Source: Gammaproteobacteria bacterium (GTDB lineage: Bacteria > Pseudomonadota > Gammaproteobacteria > Natronospirales > REEB76). From it: a stretch of 64,000 bases of DNA. The translations under genes and the position numbers were made by a program. How positions within the stretch are numbered: position 1 is the first letter of the stretch; each line of letters opens with the position of its first letter. The notes beneath the pieces were generated by a model. It ran no database searches, had not been told where the DNA came from, and saw only the letters and a program-made list of their open reading frames with translations. The stretch is from positions 30,887 to 94,886 of the forward strand of contig JAGWOR010000004.1 of assembly GCA_028870845.1 (NCBI GenBank), written 5' to 3'. This document shows, one piece after another, positions 1 through 7,671 of the stretch.

Positions 1-586
1 ACTCGCGCAACTCGCATTCGGAAAGTGCCGGCAGGGTCACCACCCGGCCGCCGCGCTGCAATCGCGCCGGCCGGGTGTATTCCTCGATTACGTCAATGGG
101 TGAAAACGGCGCCTTATAAAAGAATGGCGGCTTGGGATGTTGCGGCAAACCACCCACCAGGCACTCGAACCTCGTTACCCGCATGTGCGCGTCGTGATGG
201 CCGAATATCAGGTTATCCATGCCCGGGGCCACGCCCATGTCCACCAGTGCGGTAACGCCTTTGTCTCTGGCGAGCGTGTCCAATGCCAGCGCATCTTCGG
301 GGAAAAAGGATATGTCAGCCACCGGTTTTCCTGCCTGCAGCAGCGTCTTGAGCGTCTCAAAGCCCATGAAACCGGGTACCGCACTCACCACCAGTGCAAA
401 CGGCTGCACGCAATGAGCCAGCGCCCGGGCATCGCTGATATCCAGCCGCAGGGTTTTGATACCGCGCCCGGCGAGTCGTGATAATGCCGCATCGTTCACA
501 TCCACCGAGGTAACGTCATGCTGCTGCGCCAGGTCCTGGGCAATCACGCCACCCACCATACCGGCGCCAAGCACACAAATATGCAT
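1..586 (-). CDS. Saccharopine dehydrogenase-like NAD(P)-binding protein (partial, 3' end outside window)
   Basis: The reading frame opens at an ATG whose first base is 586 on the minus strand and runs off the left edge, so only about 195 N-terminal residues are visible. It starts MHICVLGAGMVGGVIAQDLA, a Rossmann fold with the GxGxxG-type motif GAGMVG. Further on it has VVSAVPGFMGFETLKTLLQ and LVDMGVAPGMDNLIFG, both typical of the saccharopine dehydrogenase / lysine-ketoglutarate reductase family. A GGGAGGT ribosome-binding site sits just upstream of the ATG. The family acts on amino-acid or carboxylate substrates; which reaction this one performs cannot be told from half a gene. Confidence 0.8.
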   Translation of the reverse strand, partial: MHICVLGAGMVGGVIAQDLAQQHDVTSVDVNDAALSRLAGRGIKTLRLDISDARALAHCVQPFALVVSAVPGFMGFETLKTLLQAGKPVADISFFPEDALALDTLARDKGVTALVDMGVAPGMDNLIFGHHDAHMRVTRFECLVGGLPQHPKPPFFYKAPFSPIDVIEEYTRPARLQRGGRVVTLPALSECELRE

Positions 587-731
587 ACCACCTCCCGTCA
601 CATGCCGGCCCGAGTGAGCCGTACGCTGCCTATGATAAAGGCTGGCGCTAGCCGCCGGGTCATCATGGCGGGAAAATCCGCATTTCTGCTAACCTAACAC
701 CAGAGCTCAAACCCTGCATGGCGGATCAAAC

Positions 732-1124
732 ATGGCCAGCGAACCCAAAAATCTCGACATCCAGATGCATCCTGAACAGCTTTACCAGGAGGAGGTGTTC
801 ACCGACCGCAGTATCGGCACCATCCAAAAACTCACGCCGGTGACCCGCGACGGTGGCCCCGATCAAACCCGCCCGGTGATCTATACGGGCCAAACCCAGA
901 TCCTCACGCCCATGGGCACCCTGCCAATCAATTTTGAAATCGAAGCCAAATCCCTGAGCGAGGCTGCACAGAAGTTTGGCAACGCCGCCAAAGGCGCCAT
1001 CGAACAGACCATGAAGCGATTGGAAGAACTGCGCCGCGAAGCGGCATCGTCGATTGTTTTACCCGGCAGCGGCGCCGGCGTACCGGGCAATCTGCCCGGC
1101 GGCGGCAAAATCCGCATGCCCTGA
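732..1124 (+). CDS. Conserved hypothetical protein, 130 aa
   Basis: A cytoplasmic-looking protein with no signal peptide or membrane segment. The first 80 residues include QLYQEEVFTDRSIGTIQKLT and a predicted beta-rich stretch (PVIYTGQTQILTPMGTLPI). An amphipathic helix follows (about residues 72-105, ending RRLEELRREAASS-like), then a Gly/Pro-rich tail with GSGAGVPGNLPGGGK. It resembles an uncharacterised family of about 130 residues that I recall from Gammaproteobacteria; I know no function for it. A small basic protein gene follows 29 bases later in the same direction, so the two may be co-transcribed. Confidence 0.75.
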   Translation: MASEPKNLDIQMHPEQLYQEEVFTDRSIGTIQKLTPVTRDGGPDQTRPVIYTGQTQILTPMGTLPINFEIEAKSLSEAAQKFGNAAKGAIEQTMKRLEELRREAASSIVLPGSGAGVPGNLPGGGKIRMP

Positions 1125-1153
1125 ATCAATAGTCATCAACCGGAGTACCTACT

Positions 1154-1261
1154 ATGAGCAAAGGCATGGAACGTAAAAAAGAATCCCGAAAAAAACCTGC
1201 TAAGAGCATGATGGAAAAACGCGCCGAAAAGCGCGCCAAACGCGCGTCGCGGGGTACATGA
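1154..1261 (+). CDS. Small highly basic protein, 35 aa
   Basis: ATG at 1154 and TGA at 1259-1261, preceded by a GGAG ribosome-binding site. The product begins MSKGMERKKESRKKPAKSMM and ends KRAKRASRGT. More than a third of the residues are Lys or Arg. Small proteins beginning MSKGM-RKK with a PAK motif recur in Beta- and Gammaproteobacteria as unannotated genes, which supports this one being real despite its size. The charge pattern would suit RNA or DNA binding, but that is inference. It lies 29 bases downstream of the 732-1124 gene and converges on the oxidoreductase operon. Confidence 0.6.
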   Translation: MSKGMERKKESRKKPAKSMMEKRAEKRAKRASRGT

Positions 1262-1320
1262 TTTCATCGACGCGCAAGTTTAAAACTCGAGCTGACGCGT
1301 AACGTACGTCCAGGAACGGA

Positions 1321-2376
1321 TCAGCAGTACTGGCTCTGGAGCTCTTCCAGCGCCGCGCTGCCGGGGCACAGTTCCGAATACGGCAGATCCCGCAGCGCCT
1401 GGCCCACGGTATTGCTGAGCTCGTGCATCTCGCGCTGCGCCTCGTCGATGTACAGCAGGCCGGTGACGATTTCGCCGCGTTTCTGGTGGGCATGCAGGTA
1501 GCTGTATGCCTGTGCGCGGTCGGTGGGATTGTAGTCCTTGGATACCTTACGCAATACCACCGTGCTGCCATCATGCAGTTCCACCGGCATAGCATCGCCG
1601 TTGTCGTAAGCGGCACGAATCGGCTGCTTCGATGGTATGAAATCCGCATGCACCGCCGGATGATAGAACTGGCGGGTATGGGCGTAGCTCTTGGTGGAGT
1701 CCTCGTGGTCATTGAAAGTCACGCACGGTGACAGCACGTCCAGCATGGCAAAACCATTGTGCATTATTCCGGCTTTGATGAGCGGCACCAGTTGGGCCTT
1801 GTCCCCTGAAAAACTGCGCGCCACGAAGCTGCCGCCGAGCGTGAGCGCGGCGATTGCCGGGTCGATGGGCGGCTGCAGGTTGACCTCGCCCTTCTTGGCC
1901 TTGCTCCCCACGTCCGCCGAGGCGGAAAACTGGCCCTTGGTAAGGCCGTAGACGCCGTTGTTTTCGATGATGTACAGCATGTTGAGATTGCGGCGCAGCG
2001 CATGGATGAACTGCCCGAGTCCGATGGACAGCGAGTCGCCATCGCCAGAAACGCCTATATAGTAAAGGTTGCGGTCGGCGGCATTGGCGCCGGTGGCGAT
2101 CGATGGCATGCGGCCATGCACGGCGTTGATACCGTGCGCCTGTGACAGAAAATAGGCCGGAGTCTTGGAGGAACAGCCGATGCCGCTCATCTTGGCGACC
2201 TTGTGGGGTTCGATATTGAGCTCCCAGAAGGCCTGGATGATGGCGGCAGTGATGGAATCATGCCCACAGCCGGCGCATAGCGTGGACATGCTGCCTTCGT
2301 AGTCACGCAGGCTCAAGCCCAGCTCGTTGTGCAACCGCTGGGAATGGCTGACTTTGGGTTTTTGCATGAAACTCAT
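1321..2376 (-). CDS. korB: 2-oxoacid:ferredoxin oxidoreductase, beta subunit (thiamine-diphosphate binding)
   Basis: 351 residues. This subunit binds thiamine diphosphate and one [4Fe-4S] cluster and carries out the decarboxylation half of 2-oxoacid + CoA + ferredoxin to acyl-CoA + CO2. Visible features are CAGCGHDS (C34, C37), GIGCSSKT (C68) and SPCVTF (C218) as the four likely cluster ligands, GDGDSLSIG at 111-119 with NN at 139-140 as the TPP/Mg site, and YGLTKGQFS at 143-151, which is characteristic of the 2-oxoglutarate/2-oxoacid class rather than pyruvate enzymes. The start codon overlaps the stop of the alpha subunit by four bases (ATGA), so translation is coupled. The preferred substrate (2-oxoglutarate) is inferred from family resemblance. 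Confidence 0.9.
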   Translation of the reverse strand: MSFMQKPKVSHSQRLHNELGLSLRDYEGSMSTLCAGCGHDSITAAIIQAFWELNIEPHKVAKMSGIGCSSKTPAYFLSQAHGINAVHGRMPSIATGANAADRNLYYIGVSGDGDSLSIGLGQFIHALRRNLNMLYIIENNGVYGLTKGQFSASADVGSKAKKGEVNLQPPIDPAIAALTLGGSFVARSFSGDKAQLVPLIKAGIMHNGFAMLDVLSPCVTFNDHEDSTKSYAHTRQFYHPAVHADFIPSKQPIRAAYDNGDAMPVELHDGSTVVLRKVSKDYNPTDRAQAYSYLHAHQKRGEIVTGLLYIDEAQREMHELSNTVGQALRDLPYSELCPGSAALEELQSQYC

Positions 2377-4178
2377 GCCGCGGCTCCCTTGGCAAGTGCC
2401 TTACTGATGCCCTCAGTGATGCAACGGGAATCGATCGGCATGCCGCCGTAATGCAGGATGGAAGTGAGCTTGCGCTTTTCCACGCGGGTTTCCAGCAGCA
2501 ACAGCGATTTCAGCTGCGCATCCCGGTTTTGCTCCACCACGAATATGTGCTCGTGGCCGTCCAGGAATTCCTCCACCTGGCGGTTGAAGGGAAAGGCCCG
2601 CACCCGCAAGTAGTTTACTTCGGTGCCTTCCCGGGCCAGCACGTCCAGAGCTTCAAGCACCGCGCCATCGCAGCTGCCGAGTGAAACGATGGCGGTCTTG
2701 ACGCCCTTCTTAATGCGCAACACCGGCGCCGGCACCAGCTGCTTGGCGGTGTCGTGCTTGCGGCGCAAGCGGTCGAGCACATCCTGATACTCAGCCGCAT
2801 CTTCGGTGTAGCCGCCGAAGCGATTGTGGCCGGAGCCGCGGGTGAAGTACGAGCCCTTGGCGCTCACACCCGGGTAGGTGCGATAACAGATGCCGTCGCT
2901 ATCGTTGTCGATGTAGCGCCGGAACACCTGCATGCTTTCCAGTTGTTCACGGGAATAGACCTTGCCGCGATCGGGGATGTAATTCTGGTCCCATTTCAGC
3001 TTGGGCACCATCCAGTCATTCATGCCGATGTCCAGGTCGCTCATCACGAACACCGGGGTCTGCAATTGTTCGGCCAGATCGAATGCCTGCACTGCGAACT
3101 GGAAGCATTCGCCCGGATCCGCCGGGAACAGCAGCACATGCCGGGTGTCGCCGTGTGACGCATAGGCGCAGAACAGCAGGTCGCTCTGCTGGGTGCGGGT
3201 GGGCATGCCGGTGGACGGCCCGACACGTTGCACGTCGAATAACACCGCCGGAATTTCCGCGTAATAGGCGAAGCCGATGAACTCGTTCATGAGTGAAATG
3301 CCCGGGCCGCTGGTGGGCGTGAAGGCGCGCGCCCCGTTCCAGGCCGCACCCAGCACCATGCCGATGGCGGACAGCTCGTCTTCCGCCTGCACGATGCAGT
3401 AACGGTGCTTGCCGGATTGCTTGTCCACCCGGTAGCGCTCACAAAAATCCTTGAAGGCATCCATCAGGGACGTGGAGGGCGTGATCGGATACCAGGCGCC
3501 TACGGTGGCGCCGGCATACACACAGCCAAGCCCGGCCATGGTGTTGCCGTCCACCATAATATGATCGGCAGTAGCCTGCATGCGTTCCAGCTTCAGCGGC
3601 AACGGACATTTGCAGTGTTCCTTGGCGTAGTTATAACCCAGCTCGATGGATTTGAGGTTGCCGGCGATGAGTTTTTCCTTGTTGCCGAATGTTTCCTTGA
3701 GCAGTTGCGTGATCACCTGCATGTCGATGTCCAGCAACGCTGCCAGTGCCCCCACATAACAGACATTCTTCATAAGAATACGGGCGCGAACATTTTCAAA
3801 ATGCGTGTTCACCATCTGCGACAGCGGGATGCCGATGACCGTTATGTCGTCGCGCACCAGTTGCTTGTCCCGCGGCCATGTGGAGTCGTAGAGCAGGTAG
3901 CCGCCGGGGCTCACATCCGCCAGGTCCTGGGCATAGGTCTGGGCGTTCATCGCTACCATAATGTCCACCCGTCCTGAGCGAGCCATGTAGCCCTCGCGGC
4001 TTACGCGGATCTCAAACCAGGTGGGCAGCCCCTGGATGTTGGATGGAAAGAAATTTTTGCCCACCACCGGAATGCCCATCCTGAAGATGGCCTTCATCAG
4101 CAGCCCGTTGGCGCTGGCCGAACCGGTGCCGTTAACATTGGCGATCTTGATGACGAAGTCGTTGATGCGTGTTTGCAT
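2373..4178 (-). CDS. korA: 2-oxoacid:ferredoxin oxidoreductase, fused gamma-alpha subunit
   Basis: 601 residues from the ATG at 4178. That start (MQTRINDFVIKIANVNG) is four bases after the stop of the upstream flavoprotein gene. A longer in-frame opening would run into the upstream gene and adds sequence unlike the family. Residues 1-190 are the gamma domain (GIPVVGKNFFPSNIQG, ARSGRVDIMVAMN). From about 205 comes the alpha domain with AWYPITPSTSLMDAF, followed by ELSAIGMVLGAAWNGARAFT and TSGPGISLMNEFIG. Gamma-alpha fusions with this order are usual for 2-oxoglutarate:ferredoxin oxidoreductases. It is the middle gene of the three-gene operon, and the complex should be oxygen-sensitive. Confidence 0.9.
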   Translation of the reverse strand: MQTRINDFVIKIANVNGTGSASANGLLMKAIFRMGIPVVGKNFFPSNIQGLPTWFEIRVSREGYMARSGRVDIMVAMNAQTYAQDLADVSPGGYLLYDSTWPRDKQLVRDDITVIGIPLSQMVNTHFENVRARILMKNVCYVGALAALLDIDMQVITQLLKETFGNKEKLIAGNLKSIELGYNYAKEHCKCPLPLKLERMQATADHIMVDGNTMAGLGCVYAGATVGAWYPITPSTSLMDAFKDFCERYRVDKQSGKHRYCIVQAEDELSAIGMVLGAAWNGARAFTPTSGPGISLMNEFIGFAYYAEIPAVLFDVQRVGPSTGMPTRTQQSDLLFCAYASHGDTRHVLLFPADPGECFQFAVQAFDLAEQLQTPVFVMSDLDIGMNDWMVPKLKWDQNYIPDRGKVYSREQLESMQVFRRYIDNDSDGICYRTYPGVSAKGSYFTRGSGHNRFGGYTEDAAEYQDVLDRLRRKHDTAKQLVPAPVLRIKKGVKTAIVSLGSCDGAVLEALDVLAREGTEVNYLRVRAFPFNRQVEEFLDGHEHIFVVEQNRDAQLKSLLLLETRVEKRKLTSILHYGGMPIDSRCITEGISKALAKGAAA

Positions 4179-4182
4179 GGAT

Positions 4183-5985
4183 TCAGGCTGTACGCCGCTG
4201 CGGCGCAGGTTGCGGGTTCTGGTCTCCGGCATAAGGTATCTTAAGCACGGATCTCTGCATGTCCCAGGCGGCGGTCGGGCAACGCTCCGCGCAAAGCCCG
4301 CAATGCACGCATTGGTCTTCATCCTTGACCATCACCCGGCCGGTCTGCTTGAGTGCCGCCGAAACGAACAATGGCTGCTGGCGATTTTCGGCCGGAGCTT
4401 TGAGGCGTCCGCGTAGCTCATCTTCATCGCCATTCGCAGTAATGGTCAGACAGGCGGTAGGACATATGTCGATGCAGGCATCGCATTCAATGCACAGAGG
4501 GGCAAAGAACACGGTCTGGATGTCGCAGTTAAGGCAGCGTTCCACCTCCACCTGAGCCTGTTCAGCGCTAAATCCCAGCTCCACTTCGATATTGATCTTT
4601 TTGAAGCGCTCTTTGAGGCTGACGTGCGGCACCAAGCGGCGCACTGAGGGATCAAAACTGTTGCTGTAGCTCCACTCGTGTATACCCATCTTGGTGCTGG
4701 TGAGATTCATGGCATATGCAAGCCGGTCGGTAAGATCTTCGCCATGGCAGTACTTGTGAATGGATATTGCAGCCTGGTGGCCGTGCTCTACGGCCCAGAT
4801 GATGTTCTTGGGACCAAAGGCTGAATCGCCACCGAAAAATATGCCGGGGCGCGTGGATTGCATGGTGGTCTTGTCCACCACCGGTACATGCCATTTGTCC
4901 AGCTCAATGCCGATATCGGATTCAATCCATGGAAACGCGTTCTCCTGACCGATGGCCAGTACGATATCGTCTGCGGGATAGAATTTTTCCGCCACCACCC
5001 TGGACTTCAATTTCCCATGGTCATCCTGGTATTCCATCACCTCAAACAGCATGCCGGCGATGCGGCCATTTTTGATGACAAATTCCTTGGGAGAATGGCA
5101 CTCCACCATCTCCACGCTTTCTTCGACGGCCTCTTCCAGCTCCCAATCCGAGGCCTTGGTCATACTCAACGGCTTGCGCGCCATGACTTTAACGTCATGC
5201 GCTCCGAGTCGCAGTGAGCTGCGGCAGCAATCCATTGCGGTATTACCCGCGCCGATGATGAGCACACGCTTGCCGATGGAATTGATGTGGCCGAAAGCCA
5301 CGGATTCCAGCCAGTCGATGCCGATATGGACGTGCGCGGTATCGTCGTAGCGGCCGGGGATATCGAGATTTTTACCGCGCGGTGCGCCGCTGCCCACAAA
5401 GATGGCGTCAAACCCCTGCTGCAGCAATGTGCGCATGCTGCTTATCGGCTGGTTCAGGCGCAGGTCCACGCCCATGTCCACGATCATGTCGATTTCTTCC
5501 GTCAACACCTGAGCCGGCAACCGGAATGCAGGAATGTTGGTGCGCATCAAGCCACCTGGCTCGTGCTGTTTCTCGAAGATCACAAATTCATAACCCAGCG
5601 GCATCAGATCGTTGGCGACTGTAAGCGAGGCACATCCGGCGCCCACGCAAGCGATGCGCTTGCCGTTTTTTTGCTTGGGGATTTGCGGCAGGCGCTTGCT
5701 GATGTCGCCACGGTTGTCAGCCGCTACCCGTTTCAGGCGGCAGATGGCCACCGGTTTTTCATCGACGCGCCCGCGGCGGCAGGCAGGCTCGCAGGGACGG
5801 TCACATACCCGGCCCAATATGCCGGGGAACACATTGGACTCCCGGTTCAACAGATAGGCATCCGCATACCGTCCTTGTGCGATCAGCCGGATATATTCGG
5901 GAATATTGGTGTGCGCCGGACAGGCCCATTGGCAATCCACGACTTTGTGAAAATAGTCGGGGTTCGAGGTATCGGTTGGCTTCAC
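4183..5985 (-). CDS. GltD-like FAD/NAD(P)-dependent oxidoreductase with N- and C-terminal iron-sulfur domains
   Basis: 600 residues, GTG start at 5985 with a GGAGC ribosome-binding site. An N-terminal Fer4_20-type domain (CQWACPAH, CDRPCEPAC; residues 15-75) is followed by an FAD Rossmann motif (CVGAGCASL) and an NADPH Rossmann motif (LIIGAGNTAMDCC). The C-terminal bacterial ferredoxin domain has two full CxxCxxCxxxCP motifs, CIECDACIDICP from 498 and CVHCGLCAERCP from 559. The fold is that of the small subunit of glutamate synthase, but there is no GltB nearby. First place in the operon with korA and korB suggests it carries electrons between the enzyme's ferredoxin pool and NAD(P)H. That role is inferred from context, and the direction is unknown. 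Confidence 0.85.
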   Translation of the reverse strand: MKPTDTSNPDYFHKVVDCQWACPAHTNIPEYIRLIAQGRYADAYLLNRESNVFPGILGRVCDRPCEPACRRGRVDEKPVAICRLKRVAADNRGDISKRLPQIPKQKNGKRIACVGAGCASLTVANDLMPLGYEFVIFEKQHEPGGLMRTNIPAFRLPAQVLTEEIDMIVDMGVDLRLNQPISSMRTLLQQGFDAIFVGSGAPRGKNLDIPGRYDDTAHVHIGIDWLESVAFGHINSIGKRVLIIGAGNTAMDCCRSSLRLGAHDVKVMARKPLSMTKASDWELEEAVEESVEMVECHSPKEFVIKNGRIAGMLFEVMEYQDDHGKLKSRVVAEKFYPADDIVLAIGQENAFPWIESDIGIELDKWHVPVVDKTTMQSTRPGIFFGGDSAFGPKNIIWAVEHGHQAAISIHKYCHGEDLTDRLAYAMNLTSTKMGIHEWSYSNSFDPSVRRLVPHVSLKERFKKINIEVELGFSAEQAQVEVERCLNCDIQTVFFAPLCIECDACIDICPTACLTITANGDEDELRGRLKAPAENRQQPLFVSAALKQTGRVMVKDEDQCVHCGLCAERCPTAAWDMQRSVLKIPYAGDQNPQPAPQRRTA

Positions 5986-6137
5986 GATTGCTCCGGCAGC
6001 AGGGCGTTCACAGTTGTACAGTTCACGGCTTTCCCATAAATAACCGCCCGCGCCTCCTGAAGCCCGATTAGCAGGTGATTATCATAGACTAGTGTCCGTA
6101 AAAGGAAAATCCGGCAGCTGGGAAATCATCGGGAATA

Positions 6138-6151
6138 TTGACCTGGATCAA
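6138..6151 (-). promoter_or_regulatory. FNR/ANR-type box upstream of the ferredoxin oxidoreductase operon
   Basis: TTGACCTGGATCAA matches 9 of the 10 defined bases of the FNR consensus TTGAT-N4-ATCAA. It lies between the 3' end of the diguanylate cyclase gene and the start of the operon at 5985. A minus-10-like TATGAT is readable on the minus strand at 6086-6081. The box centre would then be about 70 bases upstream of the start point, close to the class I spacing near -71.5. The minus-35 is poor, as expected for an activated promoter. The function is inferred from sequence only. Confidence 0.55.
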
Positions 6152-6162
6152 TACCCCAGGCT

Positions 6163-7437
6163 TCAGTTACTCGGCTTTGGCAGCACCCCCGGTACGGCAT
6201 GATCATCCCGGGCAGCGCGTTTCTGTGCATACATGGAACGGTCGGCCTCGTGAAGTGCGATCTCGATGTTATCCGCGTTGCTGAAATCCGCGGTACCAAG
6301 GCTGGCCCGTAACGGGATGAGCGCCCCGTTGTCGTTTAATTTGAGCGATGGAGCGGTTGCGATGAGTTCCTGAATGCGCGGACCCGCGATGCTTGACAGC
6401 GCACGCGGCATTACCACCAGAAATTCATCACCACCGAGGCGGTAAAGCTTATCCGAAGGCCGCAAACCGGCGCGCAATACCGAGGCAAAATACTGGAGCA
6501 GCGCGTCGCCATATTTATGGCCGTATTTATCGTTCACATCCTTGAGATTGTCCATGTCTAGAACCACCAGGGTTCCATAAGTCCCGCGGGCGTCCTCCAA
6601 GCCGGCCCCCTCGTTGAAGGCGCGGCGGTTATAGGCACCCGTCATGGAGTCCAGCAAGGACTCCCGTAACAGTTGTTCATGGGCGATACGCAGTTCGCGA
6701 TGCGCGGTATCGAGCTCGCGGTTGGCATCTTCAAACAGCACCAGCACCATGCCAAATGCCAGCAGCATGCACGCCGTCAGATCAAGATAATTATTCGGCC
6801 CCGCCAGCAGCCGTGCCAGGTTCAGACCAATGTGCACTGCGGGAGTTACCTCCCCCAGCAGCAACGGCAGGTATACCAGCCACAGCACCAAAGTGGCGGC
6901 CAAGACGATGCCGGTGGTGCGCGTACCCAGGCTACGGCGTGGAGCCGGCAGATTCAGGATGGCCACCGTGCAGAACGAATACACCACCACGTTGCATAAA
7001 CCTTGCCAGAACATGAGGGCATGCAGGCTGGGTGAAAATACCACCGATATCAGCGTCACTGCTCCGATCAAGGCCCAAAGCCAGCGCATGACGCCCATGA
7101 ACTGATAAGACATACCCTTGAGATAGAGCAGCGTGCCCTGCAAAAGCAGGGCTATAAAAGCGAGCTTGCAGAACTGATAGACGAAATAGCAGATCTTGAC
7201 CCAGACTCCGGTCTCAAAACCCGGGCCAATAACTACAGGAAATACGTAGAAGCGCGCTACCAGGGCCAACAAGGCGATGGAGTAGGCCAGCCAGGCGTTG
7301 CTCCAGGCGTAAAAGTACGGACGCCGACCGGCGTGCCGCCTCAACAGCATGAAAAGCATGACCAGCAGAAAAACTGCCGCCATCTGGCTGATAAGCCCGA
7401 AACTCATCAGCATTTGTGTACCAGCGCTGTCGTTCAC
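6163..7437 (-). CDS. Membrane-anchored diguanylate cyclase (GGDEF)
   Basis: 424 residues, GTG start at 7437. The N-terminal 230 residues hold about six or seven hydrophobic segments (for example MAAVFLLVMLFMLLRR). They are followed by a short coiled linker (ELDTAHRELRIAHEQLLRES) and a GGDEF domain beginning DSMTGAYNRRAF. The active site is intact (YRLGGDEFLVV), and the product-inhibition I-site RPSD sits five residues before it. It should therefore make cyclic-di-GMP from two GTP with feedback control. The ligand sensed by the membrane part is unknown. It is divergent from the GGDEF-EAL gene at 7672, so one intergenic region of about 230 bases may control both. Confidence 0.9.
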   Translation of the reverse strand: MNDSAGTQMLMSFGLISQMAAVFLLVMLFMLLRRHAGRRPYFYAWSNAWLAYSIALLALVARFYVFPVVIGPGFETGVWVKICYFVYQFCKLAFIALLLQGTLLYLKGMSYQFMGVMRWLWALIGAVTLISVVFSPSLHALMFWQGLCNVVVYSFCTVAILNLPAPRRSLGTRTTGIVLAATLVLWLVYLPLLLGEVTPAVHIGLNLARLLAGPNNYLDLTACMLLAFGMVLVLFEDANRELDTAHRELRIAHEQLLRESLLDSMTGAYNRRAFNEGAGLEDARGTYGTLVVLDMDNLKDVNDKYGHKYGDALLQYFASVLRAGLRPSDKLYRLGGDEFLVVMPRALSSIAGPRIQELIATAPSLKLNDNGALIPLRASLGTADFSNADNIEIALHEADRSMYAQKRAARDDHAVPGVLPKPSN

Positions 7438-7671
7438 CCCCGAAATCTGCTCCTTGCCGGAAAGCTACCGTCGTCGGAGCCATAGGGTACCAGCCTTGAC
7501 ATACCTGACATAATACCCTCAGGACTCCACCCATCGGCAGAATCATGCCGTTGGTGCCAATGTAAACACTGGACAGTGGGGTGGTGTTTCTGCAAACTTG
7601 GCACATGTCACTATACATAAGGTGACCTGCCAGCCCTCTACAGAAGAGGCGCTGGGAAACCGGGAGGCTTG

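Noticed and set aside
4183..5985. Glutamate synthase small subunit
   Set aside because: No large subunit nearby, an extra ferredoxin domain at the C-terminus, and tight linkage to korA-korB.
7496..7511. TTGACA followed by TAATAC upstream of the GGDEF-EAL gene as a promoter
   Set aside because: Only nine bases separate the hexamers, far from the 16-18 required.
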